Assembly (NCBI GenBank): GCA_030695205.1
Contig: JAUYTN010000007.1
Span: forward strand, 62,001 to 126,000
Reading direction: 5' to 3'
Length of the DNA: 64,000 nt
DNA from: Burkholderiaceae bacterium
GTDB lineage: Bacteria > Pseudomonadota > Gammaproteobacteria > Burkholderiales > Burkholderiaceae_C
Below the pieces are notes generated by a model. It was not told where the DNA came from and did no database searches. It worked only from the letters and a program-made list of their open reading frames with translations. Of the stretch, positions 56,849 to 64,000 are shown in pieces (positions within the stretch are counted from its first letter, which is position 1; the number at the start of each line of letters is the position of its first letter). Position numbers and translations under genes: made by a program.

Positions 56849-57376
56849 ATGAGCCTGCGCTGCATCATCGACGTGGAAGCCTCGGGCTTTGGCACCGGCA
56901 GCTACCCGATTGAAGTCGGAACAGTGCTGCCCTGTGGCCGCTCGTACTGCGCCCTCATCCACCCCGAGCCGGACTGGACGCACTGGGAGGCCAGCGCCGA
57001 GGGGGTGCATGGCATCACCCGGGGGGCGCTGCAGGCGCACGGCAAATCCGCCGCCACCGTGGCCCGGCAACTCAACGAATGCCTGCGCGGCCAGACGGTG
57101 TACACCGACGCCTGGTACCACGACTACCAGTGGCTGGCCCGGCTGTTCGACGCGGCCAACCTGCAGCCCGCCTTCAAGCTGCAAGACCTGCGCACCCTGC
57201 TCAGCGAAGAAGCCAAGGCCAGCTGGCAAAGTACCCGCGAGGCGGTCGCCCAGGAGCTGCAGCTCAACCGCCACCGCGCCAGCAACGATGCCCGGGTGCT
57301 GCAACGCACCCTGCAGCGCGTCACATCCCCGGCAGACACACCGCCGCACCATCCAGGCCAAGACAACATCGGGTAA
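56849..57376 (+). CDS. Predicted DEDDh 3'-5' exonuclease
   Basis: A 175-residue protein with an RNase T/DnaQ fold. IIDVEASGFG supplies Asp8 and Glu10, and NRHRASNDARVLQRTL near the end supplies the histidine and last aspartate. DWTHWEASAEGVHGITRGAL and YTDAWYHDYQWLARLFD are similar to other small exonucleases of unknown target. It lies 46 bases after dctM on the same strand and may be co-transcribed by chance. Confidence 0.82.
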   Translation: MSLRCIIDVEASGFGTGSYPIEVGTVLPCGRSYCALIHPEPDWTHWEASAEGVHGITRGALQAHGKSAATVARQLNECLRGQTVYTDAWYHDYQWLARLFDAANLQPAFKLQDLRTLLSEEAKASWQSTREAVAQELQLNRHRASNDARVLQRTLQRVTSPADTPPHHPGQDNIG

Positions 57377-57401
57377 GCCCTAGGGTCAGCGGCCCGCTGT
57401 G

Positions 57402-57415
57402 TTGACAAACATCAA
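57402..57415. promoter_or_regulatory. FNR/CRP-type box upstream of the SQR-like gene
   Basis: TTGAC-AAAC-ATCAA matches the FNR-family consensus TTGAY-N4-RTCAA with both half-sites intact. Its centre is 94 bases before the SQR-like start, so a promoter with a 5' leader near 50 bases would place it at about -41.5. Confidence 0.6.
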
Positions 57416-57502
57416 ACGCCAGAGGCCAACCCCCACAAACAATGGGTCTCCTTGCGGCATTACTCCCACCCGTATCTCTGCCGCTGCCACCTGGAGACCC
57501 CG

Positions 57503-58837
57503 ATGAAGCCATTGCCCACCCCGAGCACCCCGTCGGCCGATCGCCGCCGCTTTCTGGCAGCCCTGACATCCACCGCCGCCTGGGCGGCCGTGCCCGCACA
57601 GGCCCAAGCCACTGACCCGGCCACGCGCACCGCTGCGCGCATCGTGATTGCCGGTGCCGGAGCTGCGGGCCTCGCCGCTGCCTCACGGCTGGCCACCCGC
57701 CTCAAGGGCGCCAAAATCACCGTCATCGACGCCCGCAAGGCCCACTACTACCAGCCGGGCTTCACACTGGTGGCTTCGGGCATCAAGCCCGCAGGCTATG
57801 TCACCACCGCCACCAGCGACTACCTGCCCAACGGGGTGGAGTGGATACAGGCCAGCGTGGCCGAGTTCGACCCAGAAGGCAACAAGGTGGTCACCGATGG
57901 CGGGCAAAGCGTGCCCTACGATTTCCTGATGGTGGCCACTGGCCTCAAGCTTGACTACGCCGCCATTCCCGGCATGGACACCAACCTCATTGGCCAAAAC
58001 GGCCTGGGCAGCATCTACCACAGCCCAGAGGGCGCACTGGCCACCTGGGGGGCGCTGTCTGCATTTGCCGACAAGGGGGGTGTGGCAGTGTTCAGCCGCC
58101 CGTCCACCGAGATGAAGTGCGCTGGCGCACCGCTCAAATACGCCTTCATCACCGACGACCACCTGCGCCGCCGGGGCAACCGGAGCAAGGCAGAGGTGGT
58201 GTACAACGCCCACAACAAGGCGTTTTTCGGGGTGCCCATCGTGTCCGAAAAGGTGCGCATGCTCTTCAACGACCGGGGCATCAAAACCCACACCGAGCGG
58301 GTGCTGCAGTCCATTGACCTGGGCAAGCGCATCGCCACCTTCAGCACCCCGACGGGCACCGCAGAACAGCCCTACGACTTCATCAACGTGATACCGCCCA
58401 TGCGCGCACCCGACGCGGTTCGCCAGAGTGCCTTGCCCTGGAAAGAGGGCCCATTCGCCGCCGATGGCTGGGTGGAGGTGGACCGAGGCAGCCTGCGGCA
58501 CAAACGGTTTCCCAACGTGTTTGCGGTGGGCGACATCGCCGGTGTGCCTAAAGGCAAAACCGCGGCCAGCGTCAAGTGGCAGGTACCGGTGGCGGTGGAC
58601 CACCTGCTGGCCGACATCGAGGGCCGCACCTCCACCGAGGTGTACGACGGCTACACGTCTTGCCCACTCATCACCCGGCTGGGCAGGGCCATGCTCATCG
58701 AGTTCGATTACAAGGACAACCTCACCCCCTCGTTCCCAGGGGTGATCGCCCCACTGGAAGAGCTGTGGGTCAGCTGGGTCATGAAAACCATGGCCCTCAA
58801 ACCCACCTACATCAGCATGCTGCGCGGCCGCGCCTGA
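57503..58837 (+). CDS. Tat-exported FAD/NAD oxidoreductase, sulfide:quinone reductase-like
   Basis: A 444-residue flavoprotein. The N-terminus has a twin-arginine motif DRRRFLAAL followed by a hydrophobic stretch ending AQAQA, so it is probably exported folded. The FAD motif is IVIAGAGAAGLAAASRL. YYQPGFTLVASGI, EMKCAGAPLKYAF and SCPLITRLGRAMLIEFDY are typical of sulfide:quinone reductases and flavocytochrome c, and the two latter segments carry the redox cysteines. FAVGDIAGVPKGKTAASV is the C-terminal FAD contact. It may oxidise sulfide in the periplasm. An FNR-type box precedes it. Confidence 0.85.
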   Translation: MKPLPTPSTPSADRRRFLAALTSTAAWAAVPAQAQATDPATRTAARIVIAGAGAAGLAAASRLATRLKGAKITVIDARKAHYYQPGFTLVASGIKPAGYVTTATSDYLPNGVEWIQASVAEFDPEGNKVVTDGGQSVPYDFLMVATGLKLDYAAIPGMDTNLIGQNGLGSIYHSPEGALATWGALSAFADKGGVAVFSRPSTEMKCAGAPLKYAFITDDHLRRRGNRSKAEVVYNAHNKAFFGVPIVSEKVRMLFNDRGIKTHTERVLQSIDLGKRIATFSTPTGTAEQPYDFINVIPPMRAPDAVRQSALPWKEGPFAADGWVEVDRGSLRHKRFPNVFAVGDIAGVPKGKTAASVKWQVPVAVDHLLADIEGRTSTEVYDGYTSCPLITRLGRAMLIEFDYKDNLTPSFPGVIAPLEELWVSWVMKTMALKPTYISMLRGRA

Positions 58838-58850
58838 AAGGACTCACCCC

Positions 58851-59198
58851 ATGAAAGAACTTGACCCCCTGGTGTTTTTGTCGGTGTTCCACGAAATGCT
58901 CGGCCCCATGCTGTGGCTGATGCTGCTGCTGGCGGTGGGTGGTATCGCCGCCTTTGTGGCCCTGCTGCTGAAGGAGCAAGGCCTGGTCTCCCGCCGCCTG
59001 GTGCGGGCCGAGCTGTTGGGCGTGCTGGGCGGTGGCGTGGCCCTGGTCATCATGGCCAAGGTGTCGTCATCCGGTTTTACCGATGCGGGCGGACCCGCCG
59101 ACTGGTTCCTGATTGCCCTGGTCTACGGCGTGGGCCTGGTGGGCACCACCATCCTGGCGTACAGCGCCATGGGCTGGATGCGCCCTCGCATGCGCTGA
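58851..59198 (+). CDS. Small membrane protein paired with the SQR-like gene (DUF5368-like)
   Basis: A 115-residue protein with three hydrophobic helices (about 15-40, 54-70 and 84-106). The start is 13 bases after the SQR-like stop, indicating co-transcription. It resembles DUF5368 proteins that accompany such flavoproteins, though I cannot confirm the family here. It may anchor the exported flavoprotein or pass electrons to the quinone pool. Confidence 0.7.
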   Translation: MKELDPLVFLSVFHEMLGPMLWLMLLLAVGGIAAFVALLLKEQGLVSRRLVRAELLGVLGGGVALVIMAKVSSSGFTDAGGPADWFLIALVYGVGLVGTTILAYSAMGWMRPRMR

Positions 59199-59216
59199 CC
59201 CAATCACACCAGTGCC

Positions 59217-59516
59217 TCAGCCACCCCCGCGCTGCATGTACAGGTCAAACCGCTTCATGAAGGCATAGCGCCGGGCGGCATCCAGCCCGGTGAATACAAA
59301 GCAAACCCTGAGGCGGGGCATGCGCATCAGCGCAATGACGCGGGGCGGCAGCGGTTCCCAGTCCAGGCGCAGCTGGCCCGGTGCCACACTCACCACCACC
59401 GACGAGCCGTTGCGCTGCCAGGCGCAATCGCCCAGCGCGGCAGGCAGCCAGCCCAGCCACTCGGCCTCGGTGCAGCCCATGTCGCGCTCAAACTGCTCGG
59501 CGTAACTCGATTGCAT
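59217..59516 (-). CDS. Conserved small protein of the aor operon, unknown function
   Basis: A 99-residue soluble protein starting MQSSYAEQFERDMGCTEAEWLGWLPAALG. The rest is compact with WEPLPPRVIALMRMPRLRVCFVFTGLDAARRYAFMKRFDLYMQRGGG, and it ends in three glycines. It starts 24 bases after the MoaD-like gene and is last in the operon. It could be a tungsten-cofactor or assembly factor, which is an inference from position only. Confidence 0.72.
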   Translation of the reverse strand: MQSSYAEQFERDMGCTEAEWLGWLPAALGDCAWQRNGSSVVVSVAPGQLRLDWEPLPPRVIALMRMPRLRVCFVFTGLDAARRYAFMKRFDLYMQRGGG

Positions 59517-59540
59517 GTGCAGCCTTTGCGAAAGCGGCTA

Positions 59541-59795
59541 TCAGCCACCCGCGATGGGTGGCCAGATGGCCAGCGCATCGCCCGGCTGCAGCACCTCGGT
59601 GGCGCGGTGCTCGGGGGCGATGTAGCGGCCATTGACCAGCACCAGGTGCACCAGCTTGTCGGGCAGGGCAAACGGGGCAAAGGCCTGCTGCACGGTGCAG
59701 CCATCGGGCAACTCCAGCTCCACCTGGTTGGCCCGTCGGGCGTTGGGCGGCAGGTAGTCGGTCAGGGTGGCAAAGAGCTTGAAGGTGATCTTCAT
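59541..59795 (-). CDS. MoaD/ThiS-family sulfur carrier protein
   Basis: An 84-residue beta-grasp protein starting MKITFKLFATLTDYLPP and ending IWPPIAGG, the C-terminal diglycine that is thiocarboxylated. It would donate sulfur to metallopterin for the tungsten enzyme encoded upstream. It begins 20 bases after the FAD subunit gene. MoaD-like proteins dedicated to aldehyde oxidoreductases are known in related operons. Confidence 0.88.
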   Translation of the reverse strand: MKITFKLFATLTDYLPPNARRANQVELELPDGCTVQQAFAPFALPDKLVHLVLVNGRYIAPEHRATEVLQPGDALAIWPPIAGG

Positions 59796-59815
59796 GGTGG
59801 TGTGGCCTGCGGGCT

Positions 59816-61147
59816 TCAGCGTCGGCGCTCGTCACCCGCACCGCTCCAGCGGCCTTGCGCCTGCGCGGTGGCGAGGTATGCGGGCATGAGCTGGGTAGGG
59901 TCTTGGAGCAGGCGGTCTTTCCAGGGGCCCAGCGGCACCCGTCCCTCCACCAGGCCACGCATCGCGCCCACATGGTTGGTCCAGCCGACCGAGTTGCAAC
60001 CCACCATCACGTCGCCATCGAACTGGAGGCTCAGCGCTTTGTTGTGCGCCTCGTCCACCCGCTCCACATGCTCGCCACCGGCCACACCCTCCCAGTTGCC
60101 AAAGCTGGCCGAAATGAGGCCCAGGGTGTCGAGCACGTTGATTTGCGTCACCCCCTTGAGCGCTGTGGGCTTGCCCACCATGTTGAGCGCGGCCACCAGT
60201 GCCTGGTCGGCGGCATTGGGCTGGATGGCGCTGACGATGGTGGTGCCACTGACCTTGTCAAACGCTTCCGCACAGTCGCCCGCCGCGTACACGCCTGGCA
60301 CATTGGTTTGCATGTGTTCGTCGGTCAGGATGCCTTGCAGGCACAACACGCCCGAGCCTTCCAGAAAATCCATGGCGGGCTTGACGCCTGTGGCACTGAT
60401 GATGAGGTCAGCCTCCAGAACCGCCCCGTTGGACAAATGCACCATCGACGGGGCAGGGGCAATGCCGGTCCCAAACGCTGCCCCCACCTTTTCCAGCAGC
60501 CCTGGCTCGGGGGTTTCGATGCGCTCCACCCGCGCACCGGTGTGCACCGCCACGCCCTTGGCCTCTACCCAGCGGCGGATCATGCCGCCGGCCGCTGGCC
60601 CCATCATGCGGGGCACCATGCGGTCGCCCATTTCGACCACGCTCAACTGCACGCCCCGCGATGCCAGTGCCTCCATGATGATGCAGCCAATGAAGCCCGC
60701 ACCCATTTGCAGCACACGGGTACCAGGCTGCGCCTTGGCCATGATGGCGCGGGCGTCTTCCAGCGTCCAGCATGTGTGTACGTTGGCGGAGTGGATGCCA
60801 GGAATGGGCGGCTGCGCCGGCTTGGAGCCGGTGGCCAGCAGCAGACGGTCGTAGCTCAGGCTGCCTCCTTCTTCCAGGGCCAGGGTGCGGGCGACGGTGT
60901 CCACACTGAGCACACGGTCCGTCAGCCGCTCAATGCGCAGGTCGGCAAAGTGGGTGGGGGACTTGCGCAGGTAGGTCCCCGCCTCGGCAATGTTGCCCAT
61001 CAGCAGGTAGGGAATGGCCATGCGCGAGTAAGGGGCCTCGGCCTCGTCACCCAACAGGGTGATGCGGTCGTCGGGTGCTTGTTTGCGGATGGTTTCAGCG
61101 GCAATGACCCCGGCGGGGCCTGCGCCAACGATGACGTGGTGCGTCAT
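59816..61147 (-). CDS. aorC: FAD subunit of AOR complex (AorC-like NAD-linked oxidoreductase)
   Basis: A 443-residue flavoprotein starting MTHHVIVGAGPAGVIAAETI (FAD motif). The NAD motif lies near 170 in VLQMGAGFIGCIIMEALASRG, and VYAAGDCAEAF is the second FAD contact. In Aromatoleum AOR, the AorC subunit carries FAD and reacts with NAD, which this position matches. It is separated from aorB by 142 bases holding a strong terminator-like hairpin, so its expression may be lower than that of aorAB. Confidence 0.85.
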   Translation of the reverse strand: MTHHVIVGAGPAGVIAAETIRKQAPDDRITLLGDEAEAPYSRMAIPYLLMGNIAEAGTYLRKSPTHFADLRIERLTDRVLSVDTVARTLALEEGGSLSYDRLLLATGSKPAQPPIPGIHSANVHTCWTLEDARAIMAKAQPGTRVLQMGAGFIGCIIMEALASRGVQLSVVEMGDRMVPRMMGPAAGGMIRRWVEAKGVAVHTGARVERIETPEPGLLEKVGAAFGTGIAPAPSMVHLSNGAVLEADLIISATGVKPAMDFLEGSGVLCLQGILTDEHMQTNVPGVYAAGDCAEAFDKVSGTTIVSAIQPNAADQALVAALNMVGKPTALKGVTQINVLDTLGLISASFGNWEGVAGGEHVERVDEAHNKALSLQFDGDVMVGCNSVGWTNHVGAMRGLVEGRVPLGPWKDRLLQDPTQLMPAYLATAQAQGRWSGAGDERRR

Positions 61148-61176
61148 GGGAAGCTCCAGCGGTTAGAACACAAAAG

Positions 61177-61201
61177 AAAAAAGGTGCGACGCACCTTTTT
61201 T
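61177..61201 (-). terminator. Terminator-like hairpin inside the aor operon
   Basis: AAAAAAGGTGCG, one base, CGCACCTTTTTT: a perfect 12-bp inverted repeat, followed on the minus strand by TTTTTTCTTTT. It lies between aorB and aorC and would cut or reduce aorC transcription. Confidence 0.8.
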
Positions 61202-61203
61202 CA

Positions 61204-61240
61204 TAGCTTACTATGCTTATAAATCAAGCGCAAAAGGCAC
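61204..61240 (-). repeat. Dispersed AT-rich repeat, copy R11
   Basis: On the minus strand, core GCCTTTTGCGCTTGA, 14-base spacer, AAGCTA. It lies between aorB and aorC, beside the terminator-like hairpin. Confidence 0.65.
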
Positions 61241-61256
61241 TTTTTATTCATAATTA

Positions 61257-61280
61257 CCCACGGCTGCCCCACGCCGTGGG
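61257..61280. other. Stem-loop after aorB
   Basis: CCCACGGC, eight bases, GCCGTGGG: a GC-rich 8-bp stem ten bases after the aorB stop, without a T tract. It may protect the aorAB mRNA end. Confidence 0.45.
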
Positions 61281-61289
61281 CCCCAGGCA

Positions 61290-63137
61290 TCACAGGCCCA
61301 AGCGCTCGCGGGTCTCAGGCTTGACGGTACCGTCGCTGTTCCAACCGCGCACCTCGTAGTACTTGGGCAGCATCTCGGGCAGCATGCTGACCTTGCCTTT
61401 GCTGGGGCCGGTTTTGGCGGCTTCGGTCAGCAGGCGCTTGGGCAGGCTGTCGTCGGCCGAGGTGAAACCGGCGTTGTTGTTGAAGTCACGCTCCATGTTC
61501 CAGATGCGCTCGCCAATTTTCTCCAGCTCTTCGGTGGTGTACTCGTCGCCACAGGCGGCAGCCACCTGGGGTGCCACGTCGGCCAGGCCCCATGCAAAGC
61601 TGGTGAAGATGCAAATGCCAGCCGAGTCGAAGGCCGCCGTGGCATCCTGGAAGGCCTTGACCAGCTCGGGCTTGCCGTTGTGCTCGACCGGATCGGTCTT
61701 GACCGGAATGCCGAGCACCTCAGAGGCAATGGTGTAGCCACGCAGGTGGCAGCCGCCCCGGTTGCTGGTGGCGTAGGCCAGGCCAATGCCCTGGATGGCA
61801 CGGCCGTCGTAGGCCGGGAACTCCTGGCCTTTGCTGGACATGGACAGGTCGGGGTGGCCGTACTTCTCGGTCAGGCGCTTGGAGCCCTGGCCAATTTCCT
61901 TGCCGAAGCCTTCCCCTTTGGCCGTGATCTCGGCAAAGTAGGCCAGCGCCTGCGCCGAGCCAAACGGTGCCTCTATGCCCAGCTGCTCTTTGGTCAGCAC
62001 CCCCATTTCGTACAGCTCCATGACCGCACCCACGGTGCCGCCGAAGCTGATGGGGTCAAACCCTTCTTCGTTGCACAGCAGGTTGGCGTACTGCAGGGCT
62101 TCCAGGTCGTTCACGCCGTTGGCTGCGCCCAAGGCCCAGGCCGCTTCGTACTCCAGGCCACCATTGGCCCCCCAGTACTGGGGCTTGGTGGCCACAGTGA
62201 AGTGGGTCTCGTCCATTTTGCTGATGCGGCCACAGGCAATGGTGCAGCCAAAGCAGGCCTGGTTGGTGACCAGGTGCTTCTTGCCATCGCTCTCGCGGGG
62301 GGTGACCATGGCCTCGGCGGAAATGTCTTTGGCCCCCTCGAACTGCACGTCGCGGTGGTTGCGGGTGGGCAGAGCGCCCACCTCGTTGATGACATTCATC
62401 AGCACCTGGGTGCCGTAGGCGGGCAGGCCCTGGCCGGTCACGCCGTTGTCGGCCAGAATTTTCTTCTTCTCTTTGACAGCGGCCATGAAGGCCTTGGGGT
62501 TGTGCAGGTTGCCCACACCCTTGGTGCCGCGCACCGCAATGGCCTTCAGGTTTTTGCTGCCCATGACGGTGCCCACACCCGAGCGCCCGGCGGCGCGGTG
62601 CAAGTCGTTGACCACGGCGGCGTACAACACGCCGTTTTCGCCGGCCTTGCCAATGCTGGAGACGCGCACCAGCGGGTCTTGCAGGCTGGTCTTGAGGATT
62701 TCTTCCGTCTTCCAGACGCTTTGGCCCCACAGGTGGGCGGCATCGCGCAGCTCGGCCACGTCGTCATTGACGTAGAGGTACACCGGCTTGTCGCTCTTGC
62801 CCTCGAAAATGACCATGTCCCAACCGGCCATTTTGAGTTCGGCACCCCAGTAGCCACCGGAGTTGGAGCAGGCAATGGCCCCGGTCAGCGGGCTTTTGGT
62901 GATGACGGTGTAGCGCCCGCCGGTGCTGGCCATGGTGCCCGTCAGTGGCCCGGTGGCCCAGATGATTTTGTTCTCTGGCGACAGTGGGTCCACTTTGGGG
63001 CTCACCTCTTCCACCAGATACTTGCTGCCCAGGCCGCGAGAGCCAAGGTAGGCATGTGCCCACTCCATGTTGGTGGGTTCCGAGGCCACGGTGCCCGTGG
63101 TCAGGTTGACGCGAAGAATTTTTCCAGCCCAAGACAT
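61290..63137 (-). CDS. aorB: Tungsten-dependent aldehyde:ferredoxin oxidoreductase catalytic subunit
   Basis: A 615-residue enzyme of the AOR family, oxidising aldehydes to acids (and possibly reducing acids). The N-terminal domain starts MSWAGKILRVNLTTGTV, the metallopterin-binding form of the family. The [4Fe-4S] cluster is held by Cys295, Cys298, Cys302 and Cys509, matching the archaeal AOR pattern. Conserved GRSGVGTVMGSKNLKAIAV and NRGGCHLRGYTIASEVL are present. AorB of Aromatoleum is the closest type I recognise. It is 27 bases after aorA. Confidence 0.93.
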   Translation of the reverse strand: MSWAGKILRVNLTTGTVASEPTNMEWAHAYLGSRGLGSKYLVEEVSPKVDPLSPENKIIWATGPLTGTMASTGGRYTVITKSPLTGAIACSNSGGYWGAELKMAGWDMVIFEGKSDKPVYLYVNDDVAELRDAAHLWGQSVWKTEEILKTSLQDPLVRVSSIGKAGENGVLYAAVVNDLHRAAGRSGVGTVMGSKNLKAIAVRGTKGVGNLHNPKAFMAAVKEKKKILADNGVTGQGLPAYGTQVLMNVINEVGALPTRNHRDVQFEGAKDISAEAMVTPRESDGKKHLVTNQACFGCTIACGRISKMDETHFTVATKPQYWGANGGLEYEAAWALGAANGVNDLEALQYANLLCNEEGFDPISFGGTVGAVMELYEMGVLTKEQLGIEAPFGSAQALAYFAEITAKGEGFGKEIGQGSKRLTEKYGHPDLSMSSKGQEFPAYDGRAIQGIGLAYATSNRGGCHLRGYTIASEVLGIPVKTDPVEHNGKPELVKAFQDATAAFDSAGICIFTSFAWGLADVAPQVAAACGDEYTTEELEKIGERIWNMERDFNNNAGFTSADDSLPKRLLTEAAKTGPSKGKVSMLPEMLPKYYEVRGWNSDGTVKPETRERLGL

Positions 63138-63164
63138 GTGAGTCTCCTTGTCTGTGTGGGGGGT

Positions 63165-63641
63165 TTAGGACGCAGAAGGCTGGTTACCCAGCTTGTCGGC
63201 CCATTGCTTCATCTTGCCGATGCCGGTCCAGTTGGCATCGATGAAGGTGATGGCGCCGGTGGGGCAGGCGTCGGCACAGGCGGGCTCGCCGCCGCAGAGG
63301 TCGCACTTTTGCACCTTGCCGGTTTCCTGCACATAGTTGACCGTGCCGAACGGGCAGGCAATGGTGCACACCTTGCAGCCCACGCAGGTGGAATCGTTCA
63401 CCACCTTGGCACCCGTCACCTTGTCCACCGTGATGGCCTCGACAGGGCATGCATGCAGGCACCAGGCCTCGTCGCACTGGGTGCAGGTGTAAGGCACTTT
63501 TTTGCCGGTGTGGTGGAAGTCGAACACCTTGATGCGGGATTTGCTGGTCGCGAACGTACCGGTGTTCTCGTACGAACACGCCATTTCGCACTGCAAACAC
63601 CCGGTGCATTTGTCGGGGTTGATGTGCAGGATTTTCTGCAT
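63165..63641 (-). CDS. aorA: Polyferredoxin subunit of AOR complex
   Basis: A 158-residue electron-transfer protein with four cysteine-rich motifs (CTGCLQCEMAC, CTQCDEAWCLHAC, CVGCKVCTIAC, CDLCGGEPACADAC) able to bind four [4Fe-4S] clusters. Similar proteins wire AOR catalytic subunits to a flavoprotein. The start at 63641 follows a purine-rich site, and the upstream frame to 63779 is not conserved. It is the first gene of the aor operon; a candidate sigma-54 promoter lies 104 bases upstream. Confidence 0.92.
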   Translation of the reverse strand: MQKILHINPDKCTGCLQCEMACSYENTGTFATSKSRIKVFDFHHTGKKVPYTCTQCDEAWCLHACPVEAITVDKVTGAKVVNDSTCVGCKVCTIACPFGTVNYVQETGKVQKCDLCGGEPACADACPTGAITFIDANWTGIGKMKQWADKLGNQPSAS

Positions 63642-63743
63642 GGTGCTGTCTCCTGTAGGTGGGGTCTGTGGCCCGGGGGTATGAAGCCGCTTGCCTATGT
63701 GCGGCACTGACACGGCATTGTTGGATTCAGGCACGGCTTTTGA

Positions 63744-63762
63744 GGCAAGGGAAATCCCTAGT
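63744..63762 (-). promoter_or_regulatory. Candidate sigma-54 promoter and inverted repeat before aorA
   Basis: The minus strand reads AGGGATTTCCCTTGCC, with GG-N10-GC and TTGC at -12 as expected for sigma-54. The same bases form the inverted repeat AGGGA-AA-TCCCT. A sigma-54-type activator gene is divergent, which supports the promoter reading. Confidence 0.45.
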
Positions 63763-63885
63763 GGGAAACAGGGTTGCACCTGAAATTCTCAAATTGAAAC
63801 ACTGGTCCAATGGCCAATGCATGCGCAACCGCCGCACCATCGCTTGCCCACGCCCCACACCATTGCCCGCCCAGCCACCAACGCC

Positions 63886-64000
63886 ATGCACCCACCCTCT
63901 GCCCCGCACGACACGCGCCGCCTGGCCCAGATCGACCAGGCTCGGCAGGCGCTGGCCCAGCACCACCTGGACAGTGCCGACACCGGGCTGGATCCTGTGG
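63886..64000 (+). CDS. Partial gene, probable AcoR-like sigma-54 activator N-terminus
   Basis: A start codon at 63886 opens a frame of 38 codons to the window edge (MHPPSAPHDTRRLAQIDQARQ...). Phrases such as IDQARQALAQ and LDSADTGLDPV resemble the first residues of AcoR/XylR-type regulators of the Fis class, in which an ARQ helix is followed by a WxRC motif. It is divergent from the aor operon and separated from aorA by 244 bases. The call rests on a short segment and needs the full sequence. Confidence 0.5.
   Translation, partial: MHPPSAPHDTRRLAQIDQARQALAQHHLDSADTGLDPV

Noticed and set aside
61177..61201. Inverted repeat as an end of a mobile element
   Set aside because: No partner copy, transposase or target duplication is visible; a transcription terminator explains it.
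61680..63710. 676-codon frame antisense to aorB and aorA
   Set aside because: Low-complexity Gly/His/Val-rich translation without domains, mirroring well-supported genes on the other strand.

Overview
The window is a gene-dense, high-GC chromosomal segment of a beta-proteobacterium in the order Burkholderiales, most likely family Comamonadaceae. This rests on the character of the proteins and on the local order tolB / msbA / rng-maf-rlmH-rsfS-nadD-hemF-purD-yebC. No rRNA operon, phage, insertion sequence, CRISPR array or replication origin was seen. Genes at both edges are cut: tolB at the left and a probable sigma-54 activator at the right.

Layout. 1-12.5 kb is envelope and housekeeping: tolB, msbA, a long minus-strand run of overlapping genes from yebC to rng, then a HerA-like ATPase and a DUF1499 protein. 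12.5-16 kb is the divergent pair ppsA / ppsR. 16-26.4 kb is an acetate-type uptake and signalling module: a DUF4212 plus sodium:solute symporter pair, a transporter-kinase fusion of the CrbS type, a stand-alone receiver, a kinase-like protein fused to a DnaQ exonuclease, and a CBS/DUF294 nucleotidyltransferase-like protein. 26.8-29.2 kb holds ahpC and ahpF. 29.3-41.6 kb mixes a Uma2 nuclease, an S49 peptidase, a WrbA-like flavoprotein, two pirins with a divergent LysR regulator, an FAD oxidoreductase, gluQ, an RRM protein, trmB, a vapBC pair, ribD and a pseudouridine synthase. 41.7-49.3 kb has alaS, gabD, tRNA-Gly(CCC), a PilB/GspE-like ATPase and a ComEA-like protein. 49.3-57.4 kb pairs a fused 5-oxoprolinase/hydantoinase and a MarR-like regulator with a divergent TRAP transporter, which suggests uptake and opening of a cyclic amide such as pyroglutamate. 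57.5-59.2 kb has a Tat-exported sulfide:quinone-reductase-like protein with a membrane partner behind an FNR-type box. 59.2-64 kb is an AorABC-type tungsten aldehyde oxidoreductase operon with a MoaD-like protein and a divergent regulator.

The most unusual signal is a family of short AT-rich repeats scattered through this GC-rich DNA. I count 11 copies. Nine share one architecture: a core resembling GGYTGCTAGCGCTTRT, exactly 14 variable bases, then a CAGCTA-like box. Several lie in frame inside essential or conserved genes (nadD, alaS, gluQ, the oxoprolinase), and one encodes the membrane helix of the DUF1499 protein. A related sequence sits in the ahpC and ahpF promoters, next to matching OxyR-like half-sites.

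Starts were chosen by conserved N-termini, stop/start overlaps and ribosome binding sites. Function calls rest on recognised motifs in the translated sequence; no database search was possible.
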